Source of the DNA: Tranzscheliella williamsii
Taxonomy: Eukaryota; Basidiomycota; Ustilaginomycetes; Ustilaginales; Ustilaginaceae
DNA length: 64,000 nucleotides
Direction: 5' to 3'
NCBI GenBank assembly: GCA_023212725.1
Contig: JALBYF010000003.1
Coordinates: forward strand, 62,001 to 126,000
Positions 19,931 through 30,311 of the stretch are shown here, piece after piece. How positions within the stretch are numbered: position 1 is the first letter of the stretch; the number at the start of each line of letters is the position of its first letter. The position numbers and the translations under genes are program-made. The notes beneath the pieces are model-generated. The model did no database searches. It had not been told where the DNA came from and saw only the letters and a list, made by a program, of their open reading frames with translations.

Positions 19931-22900
19931 TCAGAAGCGCCCGGCGTCCATCATCTGCGCCTCGATGCCGAAAGGCGTAGTAGGGAAGCCTGTTCCGTCG
20001 CTGGCGTCGTGACGTTTGCTGGCGTCGAGCTGCTGCGTCGGAGCGGGTTGGGCGTGCTGTTGCGCTGACGGAGTCGTCTGCATGTTGTTGCTCTGCGAGT
20101 CGAGTGGGGTGGAGCTGCTTTTGCTGAAGTACGCGTCCCAGTTGGCAAAGTCTAGCGGTGCGCTCGGGATGCCATCGAGCATACTGGATGTTACGCCACT
20201 GCGCAGCGCGCCGGCGGCAGAGGACGCTAGCAAGCTGTCCGAAGGAGCGCTGCTGCTTGCAGCGCTGCCGTTGCTGGCGGAAGCGAGTGTATACTCGGCC
20301 GGCGCCCAATATGCATGGTTGAGGTGCGGGTTGAAGTTGAAGTTGGGATCTCCCGGCGTGAGTGTGTTTCTCGCCACGGACAGTTGCCGTCCTTCACCTT
20401 GGAAGTTGTCACCAAAGCCAGCATCCGACATGCTGTGTGGGTTGAGAAAGGCACTGCTAGTCTCAGCCGCCCCTGGTGTCACCGGCACCATGGTCAGCAG
20501 CCGCGACCCAGATCGCGTCACAGGTCGTCCTTCGGCGTCCTGCCATATATCGCCACCTAGATGGATAAGGTTGGCATCGACGGCTCCGTCCGTTGCACTG
20601 CTGCTGCCGCCGTTATCGGTAGTGGCCGAAGAAGCGAAGGACAGCATGGAATTGCCCAGATTCGCCGCACTGCCGGCGTCGGACCCGTTACTGGAAATGC
20701 CGTGGTTGTTGGCTGCGAGGGCGGTGGTGTAGTTGTCCAGCATGGGGAATCCGCCGTTGGCAAGCGCCGCCATCAGTCCAGCGTGTCTTTGCTCTCCGCC
20801 GGCGAGTCCTAAGGCAGCGAGATATTGATCGTATGTCTGCCAGCCGCCGTTCTGCTCAGTGCCAATCCGGACCAGCGCAGGTACGCGGCTTCCATCTTGG
20901 TTTTCCTGCAAGATGACGGTGCCCTGTGGCAGATCTTTGAGCAGTAAGCTTTGGTCTGCGGCGACGTACACTCCTCCGCCCGGCCGCGAGGCATCCGGCT
21001 TGAAGACAATGCCGCGGACGTTTTCCCTAGACTTGCGGTTGGTCACGCCGGCAGTGGGGTTCAGAGATCCACTGCAGGGTGAGCTGGCATATACGCCCAC
21101 GGCACTGTCACAGAGAAGCGAAATGACAGAAGCCGCTTTACCACGCATGTCGAGGTCATCTGGTGCGTCCATCGCCTTTCGGTATCGTGCCACTATATTG
21201 CTGAGTTTCTTGAGCTGATTCAGAGCATTTTGGTCGCCCCTCCTGATATAGGCGTGGTATTGCACCGTGGCGCAAGAAACGAGACAGTAGGATACGAGCT
21301 GCAGCGTATCGAGGTAGAAGTCGTTTTTCTCAACCCACATGATAGCGTCGGAAGAATATTGAATGAGGTTGCTCATCCTCTGGATGGTCAAGCTAAACTT
21401 GAGATGGGTCGGACAGATGTAGGATATGCGCATGAAGACGCGGAAGAAGAGCATCATAAGGCAGGTGAATCCAACGTGGAGAATGCCTGCCGGCGGGTTT
21501 GAATCGGAGCCAGCAAAGACAAGTTCGGCCGGTAGAGATGCATTCCAGGCATCAATGTCGCGGAGAAGGCTGATGATATCATCGTCGGTGGCGTTCATCA
21601 GGCCGGTCGGGCTGTAGATGGTCTTCATCACTCTGCCAAAGAGAATGGCGAGTTTGAGCATTTCGGTATTGAAGGCAAAGGGGCGATCGCTGTTTGGATC
21701 CGAGTGGGGGTCGTCGCTCGAGCGTAGGACTTCGAACGGGGATGGTAGGCGAACGTCGCAGTCGGTGAGATCAATGATCATGGGATGGCCGAGCGAAATG
21801 CTCTGAATGCGGTCGGCAGTGACACAGCAGCCCCATATCCTTCGCTTCTGCTCGAGAAAGAAGGTATCTTGATGGAGATTGTCCTTTCCGCTTGCGTCTC
21901 GATGGAGACCAAGGTCTTGCGCCATGCGAACAGCAGCGCCTGTGCGATTCCAGCAGCGCGACCCAGCCTGCATTGCCGAGACGCCATGGAGATCGGCATG
22001 CACGCTCATGATGAGCAGCGCACGGACAGTGACCGAGTTGGAGTTGGACAGAAAGTCATTCTCCCTGAAGAATGCATTGATAGTCATCCTAACAGCACCG
22101 AGAACCTCCTTAGGCACATCTCGGCTAAGTGCAGCAACGCCACAGATGGCATAGAGGAGCAACGGCGGAGGTGGCGACAAATGTAAGAACTCGGATTTTG
22201 TGACCACAGGGTAAAGAGTGGCGATCTTCTCAAAGTAAGTGTTGACGAGCTTTTCGGCAACATCGCCCGCCAGTCGTCCCTTGACGGATTCTGGAATACG
22301 GGTCGCCTCGTTTTCCTCGTCTTCGTCAACGCTCATGGCTCGGCCATCGCCGTTATTAGGCCTCCGGCGAGCTCTGTGGAAACGGATGACGCCATCACCG
22401 CTAGCGCCCACTTCGAAGGTCTGATTGTACTTAAGGTCATGCGCTTCGATAGCAGCGCCCGGGACGAAGGCGGTCGAATGCACAATGTAGGCGATGGAGG
22501 TCGGGCCAAGTATACGCGTATCAGGCGGAGGAGTGCCCTGAACGCCTCCGACGGCAGAGTTGGAGCGCAAGGGTGGGGCAGACGCAGCACCGATCGACTG
22601 TTGCTGAGAAGACCAGGCGCTTTGCTGGCCAAAGGTGGGCATCTGAGGATGTTGCTGCGATCGAGGCGGAAGCGAAGGGTGGGGATGACTTGGATGTAAC
22701 GGCTGGGACAGACTGCGCTGGGGCCATTTGTGCGAGTCACCCTGGGACGGATGAGGTAGCGATGGAGCGGAAATACGACCGGAATACTGTTGTGAGAGTA
22801 TGAGACCTGGATGTGAGCCATAGGACATCTGGTAGTTGGGCATCAACTGGCTAGAAGATGCACCTGAAGCAGCCGCAGCGGTGGCGGCGGCGGCAGCTGC

Positions 22901-23344
22901 GGCGGCCTCCTCCGCTTCTCTTTGGTACTTTTTCTTGAAGCGCGTTTCAGTGATAGGCAGGAAAAAGGTGCACTCAAAGCCGTACTGCCTACAATGTGCG
23001 CAGGTAAGACCGCCATTGCCGTTATTGATCGAGCCGACGATGGGGCCGCCATCATCCACGACGTCGCAGCGAATCTTCTTGCGACGGCAGGAGTCGCAGG
23101 CGCGGGCGGTCTTGATTCTCTTGCCAGAGGGCTTGTCGTCCGACTGGGGAGTGTCTTTGCTTGGCTCTAGGTTGTCACGTGTAGGACTGGATCCACTTGG
23201 AGAGCTGAGTTCTGTGTTGGCTAGCTTCTCTGGCTCGGAATCCTTACGCTTAACGCCTCGGCTGCTGGAAGTTCCGGACGTGCTTGTAGGTGTTTCTGCG
23301 ACATCACCATCGGTGTTGGCGTTCGAAACAAGAACATCAATCAT
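19931..23344 (-). CDS. Zn(II)2Cys6 transcription factor with extended zinc-cluster loop
   Basis: 1,137 residues from ATG 23344, no intron needed. The zinc cluster is near the N-terminus: cysteines at 83, 86, 93, 115, 118 and 125 (RACDSCRRKKIRC ... CAHCRQYGFEC). The loop between the third and fourth cysteine is 21 residues (rich in Gly/Asn), far longer than the usual 5-12. 'PITETRFKKKYQREAEEA' follows with a basic/coiled character and a poly-Ala run. A Gln/Ser/Pro-rich linker leads to a fungal_trans/MHR domain (about 355-640) with 'GAAVRMAQDLGLHRDAS' and 'KRRIWGCCVTADRIQSI'. The C-terminal third is Ser/Asn/Gly-rich and ends MMDAGRF. A nuclear regulator is clear; its targets cannot be read from sequence. 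The upstream region is long. Confidence 0.93.
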   Translation of the reverse strand: MIDVLVSNANTDGDVAETPTSTSGTSSSRGVKRKDSEPEKLANTELSSPSGSSPTRDNLEPSKDTPQSDDKPSGKRIKTARACDSCRRKKIRCDVVDDGGPIVGSINNGNGGLTCAHCRQYGFECTFFLPITETRFKKKYQREAEEAAAAAAAATAAAASGASSSQLMPNYQMSYGSHPGLILSQQYSGRISAPSLPHPSQGDSHKWPQRSLSQPLHPSHPHPSLPPRSQQHPQMPTFGQQSAWSSQQQSIGAASAPPLRSNSAVGGVQGTPPPDTRILGPTSIAYIVHSTAFVPGAAIEAHDLKYNQTFEVGASGDGVIRFHRARRRPNNGDGRAMSVDEDEENEATRIPESVKGRLAGDVAEKLVNTYFEKIATLYPVVTKSEFLHLSPPPPLLLYAICGVAALSRDVPKEVLGAVRMTINAFFRENDFLSNSNSVTVRALLIMSVHADLHGVSAMQAGSRCWNRTGAAVRMAQDLGLHRDASGKDNLHQDTFFLEQKRRIWGCCVTADRIQSISLGHPMIIDLTDCDVRLPSPFEVLRSSDDPHSDPNSDRPFAFNTEMLKLAILFGRVMKTIYSPTGLMNATDDDIISLLRDIDAWNASLPAELVFAGSDSNPPAGILHVGFTCLMMLFFRVFMRISYICPTHLKFSLTIQRMSNLIQYSSDAIMWVEKNDFYLDTLQLVSYCLVSCATVQYHAYIRRGDQNALNQLKKLSNIVARYRKAMDAPDDLDMRGKAASVISLLCDSAVGVYASSPCSGSLNPTAGVTNRKSRENVRGIVFKPDASRPGGGVYVAADQSLLLKDLPQGTVILQENQDGSRVPALVRIGTEQNGGWQTYDQYLAALGLAGGEQRHAGLMAALANGGFPMLDNYTTALAANNHGISSNGSDAGSAANLGNSMLSFASSATTDNGGSSSATDGAVDANLIHLGGDIWQDAEGRPVTRSGSRLLTMVPVTPGAAETSSAFLNPHSMSDAGFGDNFQGEGRQLSVARNTLTPGDPNFNFNPHLNHAYWAPAEYTLASASNGSAASSSAPSDSLLASSAAGALRSGVTSSMLDGIPSAPLDFANWDAYFSKSSSTPLDSQSNNMQTTPSAQQHAQPAPTQQLDASKRHDASDGTGFPTTPFGIEAQMMDAGRF

Positions 23345-24309
23345 AGCGGCTGAGAAAGAGAAACAAGGGGTTCGGATGACAGCGCTGCTCTACAGCGTCA
23401 GCGAATAACGCAGAGGAGGAGAGTTACTGGCGAAGCGCGAGTCTAGACTAGGTTGCAGACATCCGACGAAGAAGCTGCGGCGGAAGGAATCTTGCTGAGC
23501 GAGCTGGTAGAGTGGGCTCTAGGTTTCAAGACCACAGGAAGCGAACGAATCCCGTGTCTGTGGGTAGCAGGACTAGAAGCTAGACGCTATAGAGCCTAGC
23601 TGGACAGATTGTGAGTTGGAGTGGACAGGACAATGGCCTTGGCCTCGAGTCACGTTGAGATGGCGTGGTTAGGCGGGAAATGTAGCGCTACGCCCGGCAG
23701 GCGCGTGTAGCTTTTCACTGAGGCTGTTGGGCGTGGGACAGATGCGAGTAACAGACACGAAGGCAAGCGGCGGTAGGCGGTGGTGGCCAAAGCGGGGCGA
23801 CGGCTGTATTCGGTGCGCGAAACGAACGGCGAGGATGTGGATTAAAGCCAAGAGCCGTTTCGATAGGTAGAAGGTAATTGTCTGAACGGAGATGGCGAGC
23901 TTAGAGGGTCACTGTAGGTGAGCGCGGACGCGATTGCGAAACGAAGGCAAGGCAAGCTACGGATGGAGTGGAGTGGTGGTATTTGTGCATGGCTTACCAA
24001 CAAAACGTCGAGGGAGATTGTCAGAGCGCGTGTGAGTGTGACTGTGCGTGTGTGAGCGTGGGTGAGTGTTAGCTAGAGTGGAAAGTGCATCACGAAATCG
24101 GGAACTCATCATCCTACATCATGAACCCAATAAACGGCATAGGCTGAGGGGAGATGTGCTGTTACTCCGCGTTTTTGCGCATCTGCGATAAGGGCGAGCA
24201 GGAAGGTTCGCTGGAAAATACCCAGTCATAAGTCACTAGCAGTTCACGCAACCGGTGGAAACGCGTTTCCAACGTTGAGTGAGTCTAATTCCCGGACCGC
24301 GTTCTTATT

Positions 24310-24361
24310 CACTAGGAGAGCATGTACGCGAAACAGTCCACCTGTACGGTGTCTCCTAGTG
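24310..24361. repeat. Inverted repeat, 10-bp arms
   Basis: cactaggaga at 24310-24319 is matched by its reverse complement tctcctagtg at 24352-24361, with a 32-base spacer that itself contains two gtac palindromes. It could form a hairpin or mark a small mobile-element footprint; no flanking target duplication was recognised. Confidence 0.55.
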
Positions 24362-24558
24362 ATTATTGACGGTGGTCAACGTAAACCGCCCTTTTTCGCT
24401 TGCCTTCGGGGCGGGAACGGTAGGGACGGAAGCAGCCGCTGCTGCATGGCTGCTAGACGGGCGGAATCCGTGCCATCAGCAAGCGCGTAGCCGAAGCCAC
24501 TGGGCAGAAGCTTCCTACATGCGCTATACAAGAGATGTCGGCTCTAAGCTAATCTAAT

Positions 24559-24606
24559 CCGATGCTCCTTTCGACCGATGCTCCTTTCGACCGATGCTCC
24601 TTTCGT
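24559..24606. repeat. 16-bp tandem repeat, three copies
   Basis: Unit ccgatgctcctttcga repeated three times, the last copy differing only in its final base. It lies outside any supported gene. Confidence 0.9.
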
Positions 24607-25874
24607 ACTGCCTCGCCGTCTGGAACTCGCCTTCCTCCCACCCAGACTGCAGATGCCGTACATGGTCGACCCCGCCGTAGCCAACAGCGACGCTCGTTAC
24701 CAAGGTGGGACCGGTCTGATCGTGAGCCATGTCATTGCTGCCCGTTGACCCGAAGCTGAAACAGACCCAGGAAGCAGGCAAGGTTAGGTGCACATTTCCT
24801 TTTCCACAACAGCCGAATCACATTAATCTTGTCTGTTCTGCGAATGGAATTCATAGTCTTGTATTTTTGTGTTCCTGGCCTTGACTGCCAGGCAACATAT
24901 GCGACTGCGGCTGTGCATGCAATGCGTGATTCCAGCAAACGCGTCCGTGTCCAGGCCCGAGCCTGTTGGTCCAGCGACGGACGGAGAATACCAACACTGC
25001 GCAGTTGCAACGGCGCCCGTCCGACATCCACGATCGGCCGAATGGCACCGAGTCAAGAGAGGTCATTTTGTCCAGCGTTACTGTATTATTGATGCGACTG
25101 GGACCGAAGCGAGGCGTGTGAGACGAAAGCATTTTGCTGTGAGCGTCGCAATTCCGAAGCGTGATGCAGCGACTGAGCAGCGCTCGCCCGAGTCCCGCTG
25201 TTCTGCGCCTGTCCTTGTGTCGAAGGAGTCCTCTATGTACCGCGTTGGAGTCAGCGCCCTTGTTGGACTGGCCGCCGGCGTATGCCGCGGTTCATGCTGT
25301 CCGAATCCGGCACTGTAGCCTGGCTGTCGCTCTATCTTGCTCTGAGCTCGGGGCGAGCGCATCTCCGCCTCGTCACTCCGCCCGACCTCCCTCCCGCGTC
25401 CTCAGGCTGGCTGGAGTCCTGCCAGCGCAACAAAGGCAGCATGGCTGGGCGCAGGGCATGGAAGCCCCTTGCTGAGCCATGTGGCACCCACACAACTTGC
25501 TCTGTCTCCTCCCTCGACAGGTCTCCAAGACAAGAGCGTGCCACTGTCAGTGCCGAGATGCCGATCCAACTTTGAGCCTTGAATCTAACAACGATATTGT
25601 GCTACCCTCTTACCTTCGCCTCTCCCACTTTGTCTCGACAGCGACGTCTGTCCTGGCAAACAAGCATAGCATGGCCATCTCCAGCCGGCGCTCAGCCCGA
25701 ACCAGCCGTCGACAAGCACTTCCACGCTGCAAAGAGGTCTCCTGCTCAAGGCAACAGTCTGTGCATTACTTTCATGTGGAGTCATGGCCGCTATGAGAAC
25801 CGGTCGTGGCGTCGTGTGCGTACGGGGGCTGTAATGCTCTGCTTGGAGCGTCGTAATCACGCCGTCCGGCGCGG

Positions 25875-27443
25875 CTAGCTACCATGCAGCTGGAGCTCCA
25901 GCTTGGAGAGATCTGAGTCGCGATGGTGGAAGCGGCTTGGCGACCGGGTTGCGTCTGCCTCCAAGGACCGCGCAGACAGCCTGGAGGGGGTGTCGCCATG
26001 CGTCTGCGAGGCGCTGATCCAGTGGCAGTTGGTAGTGAGAGCTGCGTCTTCCGAGCCTGTGGCGCCGGCGGACGGGCCCATGAAGAGCGTTCCGTCGATT
26101 GAGTGCCACTCGTCGCCATCCTGCGTGCACAAGAAGCAGCTCTGTGCCTCCATCCCGAACGAAGCTAGCGGGGGAGGGGGTGCGCCGACTCGGCACGTGC
26201 GTGGCATGCCATGGCCGCCAAGATCCGAGAGCGACCGTGGCTCTGCTGTCACCTTGGCCCACTCGTCGCAGCGCATGGGCGCTCCGACCCCGCCGAAGGA
26301 ATCGCGGAGCGTAGCTCCGTCCGCCTCGCTCCACCTTCGCCGCGTACCGCTGCTGGCGCCGGGATGTGTATCCGCCTCGGCGTCTTCCAAAGTCCACTGC
26401 TCGCACGTTGTCCTGAAGCTCTCCACGCTGGCAGCGCGCCGCTTGGACCAGTCTGCCTTCGCCCCATCAGCGGTCGCCAAGCTCGGCCGCGGGGCGAACC
26501 GCTCCGAGTCCGGCGCCGCGCAGCTGGCGGTGCCGAGGTGGAAGTGGTCCAGCACCGGGTTGGCGGTCTGATTGCGGCGGTTCATCAGGAAGATCTCTTG
26601 CCCGCGGAAGATGCGGCAGGCAAAGATGGCGCAAGCGACCATCTCGACACGAATCGCAAGGCACACCGCGTCGTGCTCCTTGCGCTTCACGTAGAAGACG
26701 ATGGCAAGCGCAAGCGTGGCGCTCTTGAGGGCGAGCGACAGGACGCCGAAGAAGAGGGCGTCCGAAAAGAGCAGATGCACGACGTCTCCGCGGCGGAGCT
26801 GACCTTCGCAGCGGAGGATGGGGACGACGACGATGACGGCGTAGAGAGCGTCGGTGGCGATGCCGATGGCGAGCGGGGCGACGACCCAGAGGCCGGGGAG
26901 GAAGACGATGATGTTCTTGGCGATGCCGGTCTCGCGGGCGGCGTTGAGGCACATGATGAGCGTGCCGGCGGTGTACTGCGCCAGGAGGAGGAGATGGATC
27001 AGCAGCGAGACCGCGCGAGGCCGGTCGAAGTGAAGCACGAGCGCGCGGAAGCCGAGGATGCCGGACGTGGCGGTGGAGAAGGCGGGCATCACCACAGCGC
27101 GCAGCCAGTGCAGCGCTTGTGTGTTGACGTAGCCGCCGCTGTACGCGCTCAGCGTGGCGCTGGCCATGGTCACGATGCCCACCGTCATCCCGTACCGCGC
27201 CACCAGATACGCCACCGGCAGCGGCGCAACCCGCCGGCGCTGCACCATGGCACGCACCAGCCGTGCATCGAAGCCGAGATGCGAGAAAAACTCTGTCCCA
27301 ACCGCGCAAACCAGCGTCAGCACAGCGCCCAGCCCGACAACCGTCTGCCGCCCCAACCGCGTCCACTCACCGCCTATCACAATGCCGAACAGAATCGCCG
27401 TAACTTGGCTGCCGTAGTCGGGCATCTCGGGCGCCGTAGCCAT
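25875..27443 (-). CDS. Multi-span membrane protein, function unknown
   Basis: 522 residues if it starts at the ATG at 27443 (MATAPEMPDYG); a second ATG is 6 codons on. The longer frame upstream lacks membrane-protein character and is read as leader. About seven hydrophobic helices occupy residues 10-320, for example 'VVGLGAVLTLVCAVGTEFF', 'VAYLVARYGMTVGIVTMASA', 'SLLIHLLLLAQYTAGTLIM', 'GLWVVAPLAIGIATDALYAV' and 'FFGVLSLALKSATLALAIVF'. The layout of seven helices, an 'AYLVARYG' segment and a hydrophilic Ser-rich tail resembles the large, uncharacterised basidiomycete seven-helix families; I cannot name a ligand or reaction. The C-terminal 200 residues are polar and probably cytosolic. The topology is supported; function is unassigned. 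Confidence 0.72.
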   Translation of the reverse strand: MATAPEMPDYGSQVTAILFGIVIGGEWTRLGRQTVVGLGAVLTLVCAVGTEFFSHLGFDARLVRAMVQRRRVAPLPVAYLVARYGMTVGIVTMASATLSAYSGGYVNTQALHWLRAVVMPAFSTATSGILGFRALVLHFDRPRAVSLLIHLLLLAQYTAGTLIMCLNAARETGIAKNIIVFLPGLWVVAPLAIGIATDALYAVIVVVPILRCEGQLRRGDVVHLLFSDALFFGVLSLALKSATLALAIVFYVKRKEHDAVCLAIRVEMVACAIFACRIFRGQEIFLMNRRNQTANPVLDHFHLGTASCAAPDSERFAPRPSLATADGAKADWSKRRAASVESFRTTCEQWTLEDAEADTHPGASSGTRRRWSEADGATLRDSFGGVGAPMRCDEWAKVTAEPRSLSDLGGHGMPRTCRVGAPPPPLASFGMEAQSCFLCTQDGDEWHSIDGTLFMGPSAGATGSEDAALTTNCHWISASQTHGDTPSRLSARSLEADATRSPSRFHHRDSDLSKLELQLHGS

Positions 27444-28137
27444 GACGAGAGACAAAAGCGCCAGAGATCTTGTTCCACCTCCTCGTTGCCCACGCTTTGG
27501 AACTGGTTGGCCAGCTTCAGAGATGCTCTCTAGCGGCAGTGAAGAGACAAGGAGGGGGAGGGCGGGTCGGAGCCGCGCCCTGAGCGGACGGGCTCGGCGA
27601 GGCGATACCGGCGGACAACACGGCAGTACAGAGACGCTAGGCGGGCCCAGACCGTGTAGACCATGGACAGAAGATAGGCGCAGAAAAGGCGTGCCGCTGG
27701 CGGACGTGGGAACCTCATAAGCGGAGGCTGGGCGGCAGCATGCAGGCGCGCTCGTGAACGCCGGCGCGGCAAGGTGATCCGAAAGCCGCATACAGGCTCT
27801 GCGACTGAGCAGCGGCATCCAACGGCCAGGCGCCGCGCTGCGCCTCGCCTACGCCTAAGCAACCTCAGTGGGCTTCCGCACTTCATAGCAGCGTCATCTC
27901 GTGCGGAGGCGCCGTTGCCGCCAGACGTTGACCCAATTTCTTTGCAAAACAGCAAGGGCAGGAAAAGAGAGGCTGGATGCTTCCGATTGGTCTGCCTGCA
28001 TGGCAATGCAGCTGTGTTGCTCGGGGATACAAATACAAAGGCGTCGGTGGGGAAGGCCGGCCCGACGGACAGGGCCAGGAACGCGGTCGATGGGTGGGGC
28101 GGGAGGAAAGAGAAAAGAGCCAGGTGCCGCGCACGGC
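27444..28137. other. Intergenic region upstream of the multi-span membrane gene
   Basis: 694 bp between two same-strand genes, holding the 3' flank of the bS21m gene and the promoter of the membrane protein gene. The frame of the downstream gene stays open through part of it, but without an in-frame ATG of likely use. No RNA gene or repeat was recognised. Confidence 0.4.
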
Positions 28138-28776
28138 TTAGGCGCCGCGAGCTTTGATGGCCATGACCTGTGCGGGGTGGGAATCAGAAGGCGAGGCAGA
28201 TGGGTGGGTGGATGTCAGTGGGCGCAAGCAGCACGCGTAGGGCGCGAGGGGGCTTACCAGCTGAACCTTCTTGCGGACCATGTCAGCGAAGCGCCTGCGG
28301 TGGCGCTCTGACATTTTGCGCCTGCGCTCCTGGTTTGGTTTTTCGTAGCGCTGCTGGAGGCGCAGTTCGTTGCGGACGTTGTTGCGGCGGAGGAGGCTCG
28401 CGAGCTGTGCGTACGCGCGGGCGGGGTCGGCCTGGGGGGTGACGCGGATGCTGCGGCCCGAGAACGGCGTGGCGGGCCACGACGGCTCGCCAAACACGGC
28501 GCGCCCGGCCCACTCCGCCTCGAGGTCCTCGACGTAATCGCGGCGGCCGTCCGCCGGGCGCGTCAGCCGCCCGCCGCGCGCGTTCTTCTCCAGCGAGTCA
28601 CTCAGCGAGTCCAGAATCGCCGTGTACGTCGACGAAGCCTTTTCCCCTCGCGCATCCGCACTCCGCAGCGACGTCGAGCTAAACGCTCGACACAGCACGT
28701 CGACGCTCATCCCCCCTACCGGCGCCACTGCAATCGCCCGCATGTGCTGCCCTGCCACAGCGCGGAGAAAAGACAT
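28138..28776 (-). CDS. MRP21: Mitochondrial small-subunit ribosomal protein bS21m
   Basis: Two exons, 28776-28258 and 28167-28138, giving 182 residues. The 90-bp intron has donor GTAAGC and acceptor cacag; the frame is also open through it, so an unspliced mRNA would give 212 residues. The N-terminus is a mitochondrial presequence (basic, acid-free, with a likely MPP/Icp55-type RAFS site near residue 30). The C-terminal region is the bS21 domain: 'LLRRNNVRNELRLQQRYEKP' followed by 'ERRRKMSERHRRRFADMVRK', the highly basic helices that bind 12S-type rRNA near the mRNA path. The final exon adds VMAIKARGA. Fungal bS21m proteins are of this length and form. The spliced form is favoured by canonical sites but not proven. 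Confidence 0.85.
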   Translation of the reverse strand: MSFLRAVAGQHMRAIAVAPVGGMSVDVLCRAFSSTSLRSADARGEKASSTYTAILDSLSDSLEKNARGGRLTRPADGRRDYVEDLEAEWAGRAVFGEPSWPATPFSGRSIRVTPQADPARAYAQLASLLRRNNVRNELRLQQRYEKPNQERRRKMSERHRRRFADMVRKKVQLVSPLAPYACCLRPLTSTHPSASPSDSHPAQVMAIKARGA

Positions 28777-29330
28777 CGTGCGCGACTGTGTCGTTACCGC
28801 CTTCGTTGTTGGCCAGCAGCTGCGTAGTTAGGATGATGATGAGGGCAGGGTAGCTGCAAAAAGGCCTCGAGAGCTTCTAAAATCACTTTTGGGCCGCGCT
28901 TCTTTTCGGATCCGGAACTGAATTTCAACTCACGACTTAACAGTTAATCATTTCTCACTCACACTCCCACCATCTCCGTGGAGGTCAGATCCAGCGTCCA
29001 TCCTTGCTACCGTATCACATCGACTTTGGGCACATAGCACCAGCAATGCAACAACAACCTTCTGAGACTGCTTTCCTAATGCGAATCGTATCCCGGAAGA
29101 AGCAAAGTCCGTTTCAGTTCCGTTCCAGGATGTTGAGTAGCTACCCCATATCGCGGCCAGCACGACCATACTGGGTCGAAAAGGCAATAAAAGCATATTA
29201 TCTCGACGGCACTAGTGAAAGATAACCCACAAATCCTCTAACCCAGTCCGAGGAATAGCCAACTCCAATATCAAGCTAATAGTTTCAGTCTGCTTCAACA
29301 CTGCCTGGGCGAAACGGATTCGAAAAGGCC
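28777..29330. other. Intergenic region upstream of bS21m
   Basis: 554 bp. The part next to 28777 is the bS21m promoter; the rest leads into a decayed dehydrogenase gene. No supported ORF or RNA gene. Confidence 0.35.
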
Positions 29331-30099
29331 ATGTCCGGCGGATGCACTTACCTCATGATCGGTGCTATGCGCGGAATTGGCGCTCAAATCGTGTCTCAGC
29401 TTCTGAGGGATCAGCCTATATCTACATAGTCGCTGATGCTCGTGTTAGCAATGCCCCGTTGGCCAAGGCTCTGGCAGACAAGGACCATGTAAATGCATGT
29501 TGGTCGAGATTGGTGCGACGCGTAACGATGCCCCCTGCCAGCCGCCAAGCAACTTGAAGCCCAGGGTATCAACAGCATTGAAGGGTGTATGCCAGTGCCG
29601 GGATTGGCCCTGATGTGAACGCGCAAGCGGCGTGAACAAGTTCACGCCCCGCGGAAATGCTCAAAATGTTTCAACGCATACGGTGGCACTCTTGCTGCTC
29701 TCGCAGGCTTCGAGGCACTACTGCAAAGGGCCTCGCAACAAACGCCCGACACGCAGCCTCCCTTTGACCTTATATCATCAGCTCTCGCCCGCAAAGCGTC
29801 GCAGTCCAGATTGCCGAACAACGTGCAGTACGATGCAAGCCACACTGCGGTCAACATCTTGCCCGACGTGCGCCTATCGATGAGCATTGGCTTACCACGC
29901 ACTTGCATCCCGACTTTGTTGCCACGCGACTCGACAGATACCTGCTTAGTGGAGCTTCCATGCGAGAGTTGGCCCAGCAAGTTGCGATCCCTGCCGAGCA
30001 GAGTGCGCGCAGGGGCCTCATCCTGACAGACTCAGCCCGTCATGAGCGCCGTCCAGGCCACTTCTTTGGCGTCCGCGGACGCCGGGAATGGCGTTACTA
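29331..30099 (+). pseudogene. Decayed short-chain dehydrogenase/reductase
   Basis: Fragments of a classical SDR can be read in order but in different frames. It opens at ATG 29331 with 'TYLMIGAMRGIGAQIVSQLL', matching the Rossmann TGxxxGIG nucleotide motif (first Gly pair degenerated), and meets a stop after 32 codons. Near 29830 'YDASHTAVNIL' aligns with the catalytic YxxxK region, with the Lys codon replaced by His. In another frame 'HLHPDFVATRL' near 29900 and 'PGHFFGVRGRREW' near 30055 match the family's HPGxVxT and C-terminal GxF...G..W segments. The order and spacing fit one ancestral gene of about 250 codons with several frameshifts. No functional product is expected. The ancestral substrate cannot be told. 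Confidence 0.75.
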
Positions 30100-30311
30100 G
30101 CGACGCCTCCCCTGTACCCGTACATCACAGGGGTCGCAATACCACCTCAGAGACGCGACTTTTGCCTCTTTGCGTTGTACCACTGCTACAAAGGGAAGTG
30201 GATTGAGCAAACCACCTCCCTCGGCAAGTAGGCCGTCAAGAGGTAGAGCAGGCACTCTTTGTGGCGAGGGTCAGTAACAAGGCAGTGAAATTGCAATGGG
30301 CGAAGGGTGCT

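Larger units (their letters stand above)
23345..25874. other. 2.5-kb gene-free stretch upstream of the Zn2Cys6 gene
   Basis: The right part of this region (23345 to about 24250) is presumably the promoter and long leader of the minus-strand regulator; it contains a GT-rich tract (about 24030-24070). Further right are an inverted repeat (24310-24361) and a 16-bp tandem triplication (24559-24606). Several 60-150-codon frames between 24800 and 25870 were examined on both strands; none has a recognisable domain or a clear splice-supported gene structure. The far end is the 3' flank of the multi-span membrane gene. Confidence 0.4.

Noticed and set aside
23030..23080. Possible intron in the long zinc-cluster loop
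   Set aside because: No GT...AG pair on the minus strand that would remove the loop in frame and keep the cysteines.
26211..27533. 440-codon plus-strand frame opposite the multi-span membrane gene
   Set aside because: Highly charged, repetitive composition typical of antisense GC-rich frames; the minus strand encodes consistent membrane helices.
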